This document shows positions 8,870 to 16,985 of a stretch of DNA of 64,000 bases, piece after piece. A program made the position numbers and the translations under genes. The notes under the pieces are model-generated. The model was given only the letters and a program-made list of their open reading frames with translations. It was not told the DNA's origin and did no database searches. Source of the DNA: an uncultured Ruminiclostridium sp. (GTDB taxonomy: Bacteria > Bacillota > Clostridia > Oscillospirales > Ruminococcaceae); assembly GCA_910579265.1 (NCBI GenBank), contig CAJTTE010000012.1, positions 38,015 to 102,014 on the forward strand, written 5' to 3'. Numbering within the stretch: the stretch's first letter is position 1; the number at the start of each line of letters is the position of its first letter.

Positions 8870-9210
8870 GCTTTCACCAGTATTCTGAATGCGGCAAATA
8901 ACATTATGAGTCCGAAAATACGTCTCAGCAGGGAATTGGGGATTTTTTTAAGCAGAAGAGCTCCGATTACCGCTCCAACAACACCGTAGGGCATATACTG
9001 CCACGCCATTCCGAAATCAAGCTTGTCACCGAGTAAATAACTGAGCGTTGTGGCGAGGCTCAGCACAAATATAAGCGCCACGGAGGTTGCGTGACTTTCC
9101 TTTGGTTCAAGTTCGGCGGACTCAAGCATAGGGACGGCGGCAACGCCTCCTCCGGAGCCGAATAAGCCGTTCAGTAATCCGCATACAATGCCCATAAAAA
9201 TTTTTTTCAT
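8866..9210 (-). CDS. Half-size TauE/SafE (TSUP) membrane protein, first half
   Basis: 114 residues with four probable spans and the motif GLLNGLFGSGGGVAAVPML near the N-terminus, the first repeat of the TauE/SafE fold. It comes first in the pair; the second half follows with a four-base overlap. Both open with the same G-rich repeat, consistent with a pseudo-symmetric two-subunit transporter. GGAGAG lies about 12 bases before the ATG. Confidence 0.8.
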   Translation of the reverse strand: MKKIFMGIVCGLLNGLFGSGGGVAAVPMLESAELEPKESHATSVALIFVLSLATTLSYLLGDKLDFGMAWQYMPYGVVGAVIGALLLKKIPNSLLRRIFGLIMLFAAFRILVKA

Positions 9211-9293
9211 ATCTGCTTAGCTCTCCGTAATAAATCCGAATATTGACTTATTTTTTCCGCAGGAGCTTTCTTTATACGTCTGGATAGGTTATT

Positions 9294-9755
9294 TTAAAGC
9301 GGTTTTAATCCGTCGTACAATTCGTTGAATGACCTTGTTCCTCTGCATCTTCCGTATGAAAGCTCTTTGTTTTCTCCGAATGCTTTCAGCATACACTTAG
9401 TCAGTTCCTCAACAGTTTGTTCAAGCATTGTCATAAACTGGGTATATATTGTATCATAAGATGGAGTGCCGGCTTCGTAATGCCCGTTTATGAGACCCTC
9501 TGTAAGCTGATCCAACGGGTACAGCTTAAGATGAAGAAGTTCATGGCATATGACTTCCTCGAAATTTTCATGCTTCGGATTTGCTTCATTAAGCATAAGT
9601 ATTGCTTTTCTGTCATCAGGGTCAATTTTAAAGTCCCCGGTTTTTGTAAATACTTCATCATCGATAAGTTCAAGCTTTATGTCCCAGCAATTATCAAGCC
9701 GCAGAATTTCAGTCCATTTTTTAAACAAGCATTCAATAATTTCGCGTGTATACAT
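9294..9755 (-). CDS. Small protein with an HExxH-like zinc site
   Basis: 153 residues. EEVICHELLHLKLYPLD (about residues 87-103) contains HELLH, a zinc-binding and catalytic signature of metallopeptidases. No signal peptide or membrane span is visible, so it is likely cytoplasmic. The ATG at 9755 follows AGGAG (GGAGACACTGATATG); the open frame extends upstream only through the terminator region. Substrate unknown; HELLH alone does not prove peptidase activity. It lies downstream of the 6S-like RNA but is separated from it by terminators. Confidence 0.7.
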   Translation of the reverse strand: MYTREIIECLFKKWTEILRLDNCWDIKLELIDDEVFTKTGDFKIDPDDRKAILMLNEANPKHENFEEVICHELLHLKLYPLDQLTEGLINGHYEAGTPSYDTIYTQFMTMLEQTVEELTKCMLKAFGENKELSYGRCRGTRSFNELYDGLKPL

Positions 9756-9785
9756 ATCAGTGTCTCCTTTTTTTAAAAAAATAAA

Positions 9786-9815
9786 AACCGAAGCCCTTTT
9801 AAAAGGGCTTCGGAT
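9786..9815 (-). terminator. Rho-independent terminator
   Basis: On the minus strand ccgaagccctttt pairs perfectly with aaaagggcttcgg and is followed by tttttattttttt. It lies between the 6S-like RNA and the HELLH gene and would stop readthrough from the RNA. Confidence 0.8.
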
Positions 9816-9841
9816 ACCGCCACGCCGTCGCATGATGAAAT

Positions 9842-10022
9842 AAAAACCCGCTTTTGAGCAGGGTGGGTAAAAATCTCCTTACAGGTTCACGCTCCCTTCG
9901 TCCGCAGTACGGGAGGTCTGCAATCCGCTGCAATCGAGAAATCCCTTTTAACTATGTGTTGGATTTTATGAACCATCACACTAACCAAACGAAGCAGTGA
10001 GGTTATTATTTGTTTTGTTCGT
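9842..10022 (-). ncRNA. ssrS: Candidate 6S RNA
   Basis: About 180 bases without a coding frame, between the DUF1292 gene and a double terminator. On the minus strand the 5' part (tcactgcttcgt) can pair with the 3' part (acgaagggagcgtga), leaving a large internal region with a GC hairpin (gcagcggattgcagac...gtactgc). The 3' end (gtgaacctgtaaggag, then acccaccctgc) and a GC hairpin with a T run agree with my memory of Firmicute 6S RNAs, as does the neighbourhood of a DUF1292 gene. 6S RNA binds the housekeeping RNA polymerase. Assignment rests on recall and structure, not on a covariance search. Confidence 0.55.
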
Positions 10023-10063
10023 TTTAAAATACCGTTACATCAAAGGTAATAATTGTTACCGGA

Positions 10064-10402
10064 TCATTTGCATTCTTCACAGTTGCAGCCGTCACCGTGT
10101 TCATCGTCAAAAACGGTATTAAGATGTTCGATAAAGGCTTCGCCGATTTCGTCATATAATGTCTCGTCATCAACGGTTGCCAGCATGTATTCACCGTTTT
10201 CTTCCACTTCCTTAAGAATGATAAACTCCACTTCATCGTCTTCAAGCTCGTCTTCTTCGGTAAACGGCACAAGAGCAACATAATTCTGTCCGTCATAGCA
10301 AATAGCGTCTATCACTTCAAAGGATTCATCACCGAGTTCAACTATCTGAGGTTCGTATTCATCAATCTCCTCGTTACCTTTTGTCTCTTTTTCTTCTGAC
10401 AT
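10064..10402 (-). CDS. DUF1292 (YrzB-like) protein
   Basis: 112 residues, very acidic, opening MSEEKETKGNEEIDEYEPQI. The core ELGDESFEVIDAICYDGQNYVALVPF followed by a VEFIILKEVEENGEYMLATVDD strand region matches the DUF1292 fold found beside cell-division and RNA-processing genes of Firmicutes; role unknown. The tail EHGDGCNCEECK carries three Cys and could bind metal. ATG 10402 is preferred: GGTG lies 9 bases upstream, whereas the alternative GTG at 10414 is inside that ribosome site. Confidence 0.85.
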   Translation of the reverse strand: MSEEKETKGNEEIDEYEPQIVELGDESFEVIDAICYDGQNYVALVPFTEEDELEDDEVEFIILKEVEENGEYMLATVDDETLYDEIGEAFIEHLNTVFDDEHGDGCNCEECK

Positions 10403-10630
10403 TTTTATTTTCACCTTTCAGTATATCTGGGATGCTTCACAAATTCTCACAAACGGATTACGTTAAAAAAAGGAGTTTGTCAAACAACGTTATAATTATA
10501 TAATATTATGATTCCGGTGTCAATAGAAAAAAATGGGTTTTCTCCCCTTTTTTAAAAAATATGTGTAAGATGCTACAAAAGTATTCCACAATTGTTTAAA
10601 AATATATGCATTTTTTACACAGAAAAAGTG

Positions 10631-10659
10631 TTGACAGAAGAGTCAGCGTGTGATATTAT
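10631..10659 (+). promoter_or_regulatory. Consensus promoter of the long noncoding transcript
   Basis: TTGACA at 10631-10636, exactly 17 bases, TATTAT at 10654-10659. Expected start near 10666. No ribosome site with a gene follows; the next strong signal is the terminator at 11452. Confidence 0.8.
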
Positions 10660-10665
10660 ATAACC

Positions 10666-11483
10666 AAGGAAAGAGAAACAGAAAAACTCAAAAGCCATCA
10701 GAATCATGATACGCAAGCCAAACCGCTGATGAACGACAGGGTTGGAAACAGTGCAAACAGCTTTTGAGGGAGCATACAAAAGTTTTCACACGATCCGACA
10801 AACATTAACATTGAGTTACATGGTTTCGGTTTATTAAGCTACAGTTTGATGTAATTCAAAATAAAAGAAGATTTAATGACAGGATTTTTTGTGAGAATTG
10901 ATAAGCAGAGTATGGAATTTGTTGCTAATGTATCGATTTCCTACGATGAAGAAGGCAGAGTTTTCCGCTAAATTGCTGATTTATTACTACGAGGCAAACG
11001 TGATGCATTCTTCCATATGCAGACGGTTAACTGCATAAATTTTATCGGGAAAGGCGGCGAGTCCAATGGAAACAGAATCATCTATATTTTTATCACGAAT
11101 TGCGGCTCGTGATATGCAGGACTGATAAAACAGGCTGACAGAAGGAATTTCAGCTCAAACGGCTGTAACATTTCGGATGCGGCTTTGATAGGAACGTTTA
11201 GTTCAGAATGAATAGCTTGCATAACCGGCTCAATTTAAAGTGATTACAGTATGGCGCAGATTTTCTGCGGAACCGCTTTTAAAGCGATTACAATAGAAAG
11301 CCATATGTATTATATACATTGTCCCGTTATTAAGAGGGAGTGGTTCCAATGATAAGTGAAAGTTTTATGATTATTAGAATCGGTCCGGCTCAGTAATTAA
11401 AAGGGGATTAATCCAATGTACTACTTAGACTGACAATTGAATATTATATAGCTGCTGCTTCGAATGACGAAGCAGCAGTTTTT
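10666..11483 (+). ncRNA. Candidate large structured noncoding RNA (about 820 nt)
   Basis: A consensus promoter and a strong terminator bracket this stretch. Visible helices include ctcaaaagc (10687) with gcttttgag (10760), ccatcag with ctgatg inside it, agttacat with atgtaatt (10814/10849), atgcag/ctgcat (11018-11036), atcacga/tcgtgat (11091-11113), gctga/tcagc (11134-11155), cgcaga/tctgcg (11255-11268) and ggattaatcc (11404). Near-identical segments aaagtgattacagt and aaagcgattacaat occur about 40 bases apart. Size and ornateness recall the GOLLD, ROOL and OLE classes, but I cannot assign it. Against it: 10852-11108 reads in one frame with a single stop (opening MTGFFVRIDKQSMEF), so a decayed gene is possible, though no ribosome site is present. 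Confidence 0.6.
11452..11483 (+). terminator. Strong rho-independent terminator
   Basis: ctgctgcttcg pairs perfectly with cgaagcagcag across a five-base loop, followed by five T. It ends the long noncoding transcript. Confidence 0.9.
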
Positions 11484-11968
11484 AATTTATATCCTCAGAG
11501 TAAAAAATCAACATCTGATCCGACAAAATAAAAAGCTTTATAGCAACCTCTGCTATGGTAAAATTTTGGTCAAAGTATAACAAAAGCTCCGGTTTCACTT
11601 ATGAAGCCTGAATGGTTTTTTAATTCATTTGTAATTTTATAAGTCTTTTCCAAGAGAACAAGGCTTTATTTATATTGGAATTTTAGCGCAAAAAACACTG
11701 GCTCAGCCGGCGGAATAAAAAGCTTTAGCAAAATAACAACCTCCGATAAAACGGCCGCAAAGCTAAGAAAGCTTTGCGGCTATCGGCATATTCAATTATT
11801 TGGGAAACCGGGAGAGAACTATCACTCAGCCAGCCCGAGCCGGCTGGGCATGGCAGGTCTTTACCTGTCAAATTTACTCCTTTTTGTTAAAGGGTGGGTT
11901 GGTTAATTTAAGGTTTATACGTTTGAAAGGTTAGTTATAAAACCGTACTTTTTCTTTCTAAACTCATG
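11484..11968. other. Gene-free stretch with nested inverted repeats
   Basis: No coding frame seen. A nested palindrome at 11743-11786 pairs ccgata with tatcgg and gccgcaaag with ctttgcggc; neither arm is followed by a clear T run. A GC-rich imperfect hairpin (ccagcccgagccggctgg) lies at about 11837-11854, then gcaggt/acctgt. These may be terminators for the lipoprotein gene arriving on the minus strand or small mobile-repeat tips. Confidence 0.5.
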
Positions 11969-12487
11969 TTAACGTATGTCATAAAGGAGCTTTTTATCCT
12001 GCATTATTTCACCATTAACGTTTTTCTGTGTTTCAATCCATATTCTAAGTTGATATATGCCTATTGATTCCGGTTTAGAGTCATTAACAAAAAATCGTGT
12101 TAAATCAATTGAATAATGATTATTTTTATCTGTTGTTAAAGTCAAAATGATATAATATCTTTTTTCAACATATTTCCCATCGGTAATCGAACCGACCAAA
12201 CCCAAATTTAAATACTCATATGAAACTATATTCCCTTCTAAACAATCAAATGCATTTTGAATTTCCAAGGACAAATCGTTATTGGTTCTTACCTTTTCAC
12301 AAAACATTGCTTCAAGAGTATCTATATCACCGGTGTTAAAACATTCAACAATTTCTTCGGCTTGCTGTTTTAATTCTTCTCTTTCATTATGATTATCTAT
12401 AAATGCATTTGCAACACCTTTGATATTACATCCTGTAACACTCAATATTATTGCAATTGAAAGAGGTACTGTTAAAAGCTTTGTCAT
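11969..12487 (-). CDS. Lipoprotein, copy 1 of a tandem pair
   Basis: 172 residues with a lipoprotein signal: MTKLLTVPLSIAIILSVTGC, the Cys at 20 being the predicted lipidation site. The mature part (HNEREELKQQAEEIVECFNTGDIDTLEAMFCEKV) resembles secreted DUF5104-type, NTF2-like clostridial lipoproteins; function unknown. It is close to identical in its first half to the product of 12804-13322, so the pair arose by duplication. ATG 12487 is chosen because the signal peptide starts there; GGAGAG is 11 bases upstream. The ATG lies within four bases of the end of an upstream gene remnant, suggesting former translational coupling. Confidence 0.75.
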   Translation of the reverse strand: MTKLLTVPLSIAIILSVTGCNIKGVANAFIDNHNEREELKQQAEEIVECFNTGDIDTLEAMFCEKVRTNNDLSLEIQNAFDCLEGNIVSYEYLNLGLVGSITDGKYVEKRYYIILTLTTDKNNHYSIDLTRFFVNDSKPESIGIYQLRIWIETQKNVNGEIMQDKKLLYDIR

Positions 12488-12790
12488 CTTACATTGTCTC
12501 TCCACCACATAATCCAAACTGTTTTTTTATCATTATCAAAGATAAGGTATTCGCCGGTATATTCCTTATTTATATTTTCTGATTTAAAAGTTTCATACAT
12601 ATCATTATTCCCATTGATATCCGTAAATTTCGAGAAGTTTATTGAACCTACAATAGCCATTTCCTTTTCTTTTGGCAAATTAAATTTAGGACTAAAACCT
12701 GTTATCCACCATTGATCATCTTTAGGCGCTCATCTAAAAATAGTATCCGGGTTTTCACTGTTTTTAGAATAGTCATATAAGGAGCGAAAA
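12484..12790 (-). pseudogene. Remnant of a gene once coupled to the lipoprotein (TGG to TGA)
   Basis: The minus strand reads SLYDYSKNSENPDTIFR, stop, APKDDQWWITGFSPKF, then continues open to a stop overlapping the lipoprotein ATG (MWWRDNVR end). The stop at 12730-12732 is TGA where a Trp (TGG) would fit. Sequence before about 12790 breaks off, so only a C-terminal part is left. QWWITGF and the following strand-rich tail recall, from memory, DUF4474-type clostridial proteins; not firm. A second, worse decayed copy of its end precedes the other lipoprotein gene. Confidence 0.55.
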
Positions 12791-12803
12791 TTTTAATCGA
12801 TTA

Positions 12804-13322
12804 TTAACGTATGTCATAAAGGAGCTTTTCATCGTATTCTATTTCACCATTAATAATTTCTTGTACTTTTAGCCAAATTCTAAGTTGATATATGCCTATT
12901 GATTCCGGTTTAAAGTCATTAACAAAAAATCTTTTGTAAGCAATTTCATAATGTTTATTTTCACTTGTTAATATTGTCAATAATATATTATACTTTTTTT
13001 CATCATATTTACCATCTTGAATCGAACCCACTAACCCAAAATCTAAATATTCATATGAAACTATTTTCCCTTCTAAACAATCAAATGCGTTTTGAATTTC
13101 CAAGGACAAATCGTTATGGGTTCTTACCTTTTCACAAAACATTGCTTCAAAAGTATCTATGTCACCGGTATTAAAACATTCAACAATTTCCTCGGCTTGC
13201 TGTTTTAATTCTTTTCTTTCATTATGATTATCTATAAATGCATTTGCAACACCTTTGATATTACATCCTGAAATGCTTAAAATTATAATAAATGAAAGGG
13301 GTATTGTTAATAGCTTTGTCAT
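12804..13322 (-). CDS. Lipoprotein, copy 2 of a tandem pair
   Basis: 172 residues; signal MTKLLTIPLSFIIILSISGC with the lipidation Cys at 20. It matches the product of 11969-12487 almost residue for residue up to about residue 85 (FNTGDIDTFEAMFCEKV) and diverges more in the C-terminal half. The mature protein would sit on the outer face of the membrane; function unknown. GGGGAG lies about 11 bases before the chosen ATG. The upstream 13323-13420 segment is the decayed end of the same partner gene that precedes copy 1. Confidence 0.75.
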   Translation of the reverse strand: MTKLLTIPLSFIIILSISGCNIKGVANAFIDNHNERKELKQQAEEIVECFNTGDIDTFEAMFCEKVRTHNDLSLEIQNAFDCLEGKIVSYEYLDFGLVGSIQDGKYDEKKYNILLTILTSENKHYEIAYKRFFVNDFKPESIGIYQLRIWLKVQEIINGEIEYDEKLLYDIR

Positions 13323-13420
13323 CTTACATTGTCTCCCCACCGCATAATCTATACTGTTTGTGTATTATCATCAAAAATATGATATTCTCCAATATATTAC
13401 TTATATTTGTGTTATCGAAG
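13323..13420 (-). pseudogene. Decayed end of the partner gene upstream of lipoprotein copy 2
   Basis: Reading the minus strand gives YIGEYHIFDDNTQTV, stop, IMRWGDNVR, which aligns with EYTGEYLIFDNDKKTVWIMWWRDNVR at 12484-12580. Stops stand where Lys/Glu and Trp occur in the other copy. It marks the left unit of a tandem duplication. Confidence 0.6.
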
Positions 13421-13628
13421 TATGATTTCACACCAAGGTGCATACTCGTAAAGTATTTTATAGGTGTTAGTTAGGTGTTAGTTGATGCGTCTGATAAGAC
13501 GAAAAATATTGTTTTTTAGGAGAATCGGGGAAGCTGTCATTAAAAAAATATTTCCTGCATACTGAGCCACGGTTCCTTTAATGGCGTAAATCTGAAAATT
13601 AATAGTATAGAATATTCAGCTGAAAAAA
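13421..13628. other. Intergenic, AT-rich, no gene seen
   Basis: Contains a short tandem repeat (ggtgttagtta twice at about 13463-13482) and nothing else that I can name. Confidence 0.5.
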
Positions 13629-14245
13629 TTACGCTAAAAATGTTCCTTTCGATTCTTGTTCCAACTCGTATTGTGCGTCAGCCAAAGACCTTTTCCACAG
13701 TTCACAAAATTCTGTGTTTCGCGCACTCTCAGCAGGAGTGGGGAAAACATTCCAACCTGTAGCGGGACTGTATTGAGCGATTTCGTTGCCAAATTCATCA
13801 TGCACGGATAAAAAATTCACCTTTGCACGAGAACCCGAATGCTTGCTGTTTTCAAATATTATGCTGAAAAAATTTAAATTTCCGTTTCTGCCGTTATGTA
13901 CACCTTTTTTTGGTTGCATCGTACTAACTTGATTTGATAAGTTGGACAGTGATTTCTGGATGAGCTTCATTCTGTCCGGAGAAGCAAAAGAAATATAATC
14001 CTCTCTCAGCTTAATCCATTCCGCCGAGGCATGACTGACGCCGGATCGATTCTGTGCGTATTGAGAATTTTTTCCTGCCGCCGCATCTCTGCGTGCCAAT
14101 TCTTTAATTTTTTTATCAATTCCTTTTCGCTGATTTTGCACTGTCCTTTTGTACGGACATTTGAAAAGGGTGAAATTTTTAATTTAGTGATTCCGTTGGA
14201 ATAATGCGAGCTATTTATAGAACCTGATCCGATGTTTTTTATCAT
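13629..14245 (-). pseudogene. Conserved hypothetical gene broken by a frameshift
   Basis: The ATG at 14245, with a GAGGGG site 7 bases before it, starts MIKNIGSGSINSSHYSNGIT. That frame goes out of register near 14140, where the next frame carries on as QNQRKGIDKKIKELARRDAAAGK, then SHASAEWIKLREDYISFASPDRMKLIQKS to the stop at 13629 (ESKGTFLA). The two pieces look like one protein of about 200 residues: a short disordered N-terminus, a charged helical middle with a KxLAxxDAAxG-type motif and SPDR. I have the impression of a recurring clostridial family of unknown function. A start at GTG 14141 for the second piece lacks a ribosome site. Confidence 0.55.
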
Positions 14246-14292
14246 ATACGTCCCCTCGGATTAATACTTAGTTTGACATTTAAATTTTTTCG

Positions 14293-14973
14293 TCAATCGC
14301 GTAAAGTATTATAAACCACTCTTACACCTTGTACAACATCATTTTCAGCATAAAACACCACGGTAAACATTTGACTATGCTCTATCTTGAACATCTCCTG
14401 GCTACTATCCTGCGTACCGTAAATGTACCTATATAACCCTCTTTCCTCATAGGTATTGATTTTTGCCGGATTTCCGTATTTCTTAAGCACATCGGCATTT
14501 GTTGAAACGTTTGGCGTTATGCCTCCAATCGAGCAATCATTCGATTCAAGAGCGATGTCATAAATATAACCGTCATCCTCCTTGCCTTCTTTGAAGTCAC
14601 CTATTCCCGCCACAAACATTTCTTTTCCGTTATAATAAAAATCAGCCAATCCTGTATTGTCAACATAATGCGTTTCACGTTTTTTGTATGTCCATGCATC
14701 ATCCAAATCACCGATTCTCTTTGGAAGTTCAAAGGGTACATCTTTTACGATAAGACTTTTACGAACAACCTCAATGTCAAAACTTGGCTGTTCGCTTGTG
14801 CTGTCCAAGCCTGATTGCGAGGTGCTTTGAGAAATGTTCTGAGCACTGTTCGCTGGTGCATATGTCTCATTCTTAGAACATCCCGTTAATCCACAGCTCA
14901 ATGCAGTTGCTATTAACAGCGCAACCGCCCTTTTAACTTTCTCGTCAAAGCAATGTTTTGATTTTTTAAACAT
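14293..14973 (-). CDS. Putative lipoprotein of unknown function
   Basis: 226 residues from ATG 14973. The signal segment VKRAVALLIATALSCGLTGC puts the lipidation Cys near 31. A Ser/Thr/Gln-rich linker (NISQSTSQSGLDSTSEQ) follows, then a globular domain (VPFELPKRIGDLDDAW ... ADVLKKYGNPAKINTYEERGLYRY) of the kind seen in many secreted clostridial proteins. The start is uncertain: GTG at 15006 is in frame but directly abuts GGGAGG, and the ATG has only a weak site. The 5' region (aactaagtattaat, then G-rich) resembles that of the broken gene at 14245, suggesting shared control or duplication of the leader. Confidence 0.7.
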   Translation of the reverse strand: MFKKSKHCFDEKVKRAVALLIATALSCGLTGCSKNETYAPANSAQNISQSTSQSGLDSTSEQPSFDIEVVRKSLIVKDVPFELPKRIGDLDDAWTYKKRETHYVDNTGLADFYYNGKEMFVAGIGDFKEGKEDDGYIYDIALESNDCSIGGITPNVSTNADVLKKYGNPAKINTYEERGLYRYIYGTQDSSQEMFKIEHSQMFTVVFYAENDVVQGVRVVYNTLRD

Positions 14974-15098
14974 AATATACCAGCTTTCTGTCTTTATATC
15001 AGTCACCTCCCATTAATACTTAGTTCAACATTATATTCACTCCGCTATCAATAATAACACAGTCGTAAAATTTCATATATCACTCTCAAAATCTTATA

Positions 15099-16886
15099 TT
15101 ACGAATAGTATTCGGATTGCATTCGGAATAATTGACAATAATATCCTTCATGTGCCATCAGCTCCTCATGTGAACCGTATTCGCACACGCCTTGATCTCG
15201 TATAACCAAAATCTTATCGCAAAAAAGGGTGCTTGACAGTCTGTGAGAGATAAAGAATGCGGTATTCTCACCTATTAAGTTGTTAAAGCTTTGGTATAGT
15301 CGGCATTCGGCCCGTGCGTCCAATGCGCTGGTGGGTTCGTCCAATATAGTGATTTGCGCATCGGTCTTAAAATATGTTCTTGCCAACGCGATCTTTTGTT
15401 GTTCGCCTCCGGAGAATTCTATTCCGTTTTCGTCAAACAGCTTTGTAATATATGTATCATACCCGTTTTCGCATTGTTCGATTCTGTCCGCAATGCCGCC
15501 CTTTTCCGCCGCGATCCGCACCGAATCCAAAGAAGCCTCATCGAAAGAAGTAATGTTTTCCTCAACGGTAAAGGCGAAAAGCTTATAATCTTGAAAAAAC
15601 GGCGCAAACAACGACAAATATTGATCATAGTCATATCGCTTGATATCAGTACCGTTTATAAAAATAGCGCCCTCGGTCGGATCATACAGCCGCATAAGCA
15701 ATTTCACAAAAGTACTTTTCCCGGCGCCGTTTTCGCCGACAACCGCTATCTTTTCTTTATTGTGAACAGTTAAATTAAAATGCCGCAGCGCATAGTCCGT
15801 TTTCCCCGGATAACGAAATGAAACATCCCGGAATTCGATTGTATACGAGTCTTTTCTTGAAAAATCGATCGGTTCGATGCCGGTACTGCGGAATTTGCTT
15901 TTAATGGCGAGAAATCTGTTATAATAGTCGATGTATTTTGCCGTTTCCAGATATCCCACCAAAACCGACGATATTTTCTGATAGTTCGAACGGAACAATA
16001 GAATGTTGCTGATTGCCAGCGAAAAGGAACCGATGGAAAGCTCGTGCCGCAAAACGGAGTATCCCAATATCGCATAGATCATAAAATCCATGCCGTGCGA
16101 ATTCAGATGGCTTAAAAAGCCGTTGATATTGGCGTAGCGTTTCTTTAAGCGGTGAAGCTTGAATACATCTTTAACGTATGACTCTGATTTTACTTTCATG
16201 GGCTTGCTCATCTGAAATATTCGGATATCCTTAGCTGCGGACTCTCCGGTGGCGGCTTCTTCGAAATATTTAATATGCCTGTCGATTAGAACGATCTTGC
16301 CGTCCAATTTTGTTTGAACAGAAGTAAAAATCATGGATAAGCAGGAATTCAGCAGTAATCCGAGCAAAGTAGCCCCGATCAAAAGAATATGAATATTTGA
16401 CATCAGGATACACGAAATAATAAACGCGATCAGCGAAGAAAACAGCGAAATAAAATTCCACACGGTACGGCTCAGCATTTGCTTAATAAACACGCCGCCG
16501 AAGCTCTGCAATTCCTGAGTTTCCTTTTCGGCCAGCAATTCGTAGTCCATTTCCATGCTTTTTTTGTGAAACTCGTTGTAGAGTTTACCTACAACTAAAG
16601 AGGTGCGTCCGGGGCGGATACTGTTAAAGAATGATTTGAGAACCCCCATCAAAAAAACCGACAAAATGAGCGCGACACATATGACCGCAAAACGCGAAAA
16701 CGGCGCGTTACCTTCAAGCGCATCAAATGCGTATTTCACAAGAAAAGCGGAGGGAAACGGAAGCAGTGCAAAGCATAGCGTTTCACAGAGCAAATAAAAT
16801 AAATACAATTTATCGGTTTTATATATCAGACGAAACAATTTCGGCGCATACCGAAACGCGCAAATCAATTCTTTGATTTTTTTCAT
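15099..16886 (-). CDS. ABC exporter half-transporter (membrane domain + ATPase), gene 2 of pair
   Basis: 595 residues. An N-terminal six-span membrane domain (about 25-320) is fused to a nucleotide-binding domain: Walker A VVGENGAGKSTF near 385, signature FSGGEQQKIALAR near 490, Walker B ITILDEPTSALD and switch SHR. The Q-loop (FFQDYKLFAF) is present. All catalytic motifs look intact. It starts MKKIKELICAFRYAPK, parallel to its upstream neighbour's MKKIKALFFYSKKS, and both come out at 595 residues, so they probably form a heterodimeric exporter. The substrate is unknown; no precursor peptide or modification enzyme was found nearby. Confidence 0.88.
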   Translation of the reverse strand: MKKIKELICAFRYAPKLFRLIYKTDKLYLFYLLCETLCFALLPFPSAFLVKYAFDALEGNAPFSRFAVICVALILSVFLMGVLKSFFNSIRPGRTSLVVGKLYNEFHKKSMEMDYELLAEKETQELQSFGGVFIKQMLSRTVWNFISLFSSLIAFIISCILMSNIHILLIGATLLGLLLNSCLSMIFTSVQTKLDGKIVLIDRHIKYFEEAATGESAAKDIRIFQMSKPMKVKSESYVKDVFKLHRLKKRYANINGFLSHLNSHGMDFMIYAILGYSVLRHELSIGSFSLAISNILLFRSNYQKISSVLVGYLETAKYIDYYNRFLAIKSKFRSTGIEPIDFSRKDSYTIEFRDVSFRYPGKTDYALRHFNLTVHNKEKIAVVGENGAGKSTFVKLLMRLYDPTEGAIFINGTDIKRYDYDQYLSLFAPFFQDYKLFAFTVEENITSFDEASLDSVRIAAEKGGIADRIEQCENGYDTYITKLFDENGIEFSGGEQQKIALARTYFKTDAQITILDEPTSALDARAECRLYQSFNNLIGENTAFFISHRLSSTLFCDKILVIRDQGVCEYGSHEELMAHEGYYCQLFRMQSEYYS

Positions 16887-16985
16887 ATTTTTCTTTCACC
16901 TTGAATTTATCGAGACCGTGTGACTTTTACTATTTTCAAATTAAAAAGATTATAAAATTCAGCGGATAATTTGAAAATAGTATTA

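Noticed and set aside
10681..10775. c-di-GMP, cobalamin or THF riboswitch at the 5' end of the long transcript
   Set aside because: None of the core motifs of those riboswitches is present and no gene follows that it could control.
10852..11108. A small gene (MTGFFVRIDKQSMEF) inside the long noncoding unit
   Set aside because: No ribosome site and an in-frame TAA after 32 codons from the ATG; kept only as a counter-argument to the RNA hypothesis.
12484..12790. UGA read as Trp (recoding) in the partner remnant
   Set aside because: UGA clearly acts as a stop elsewhere in the window (many genes end TGA) and the twin copy has TAG at another Trp, so decay is the simpler reading.
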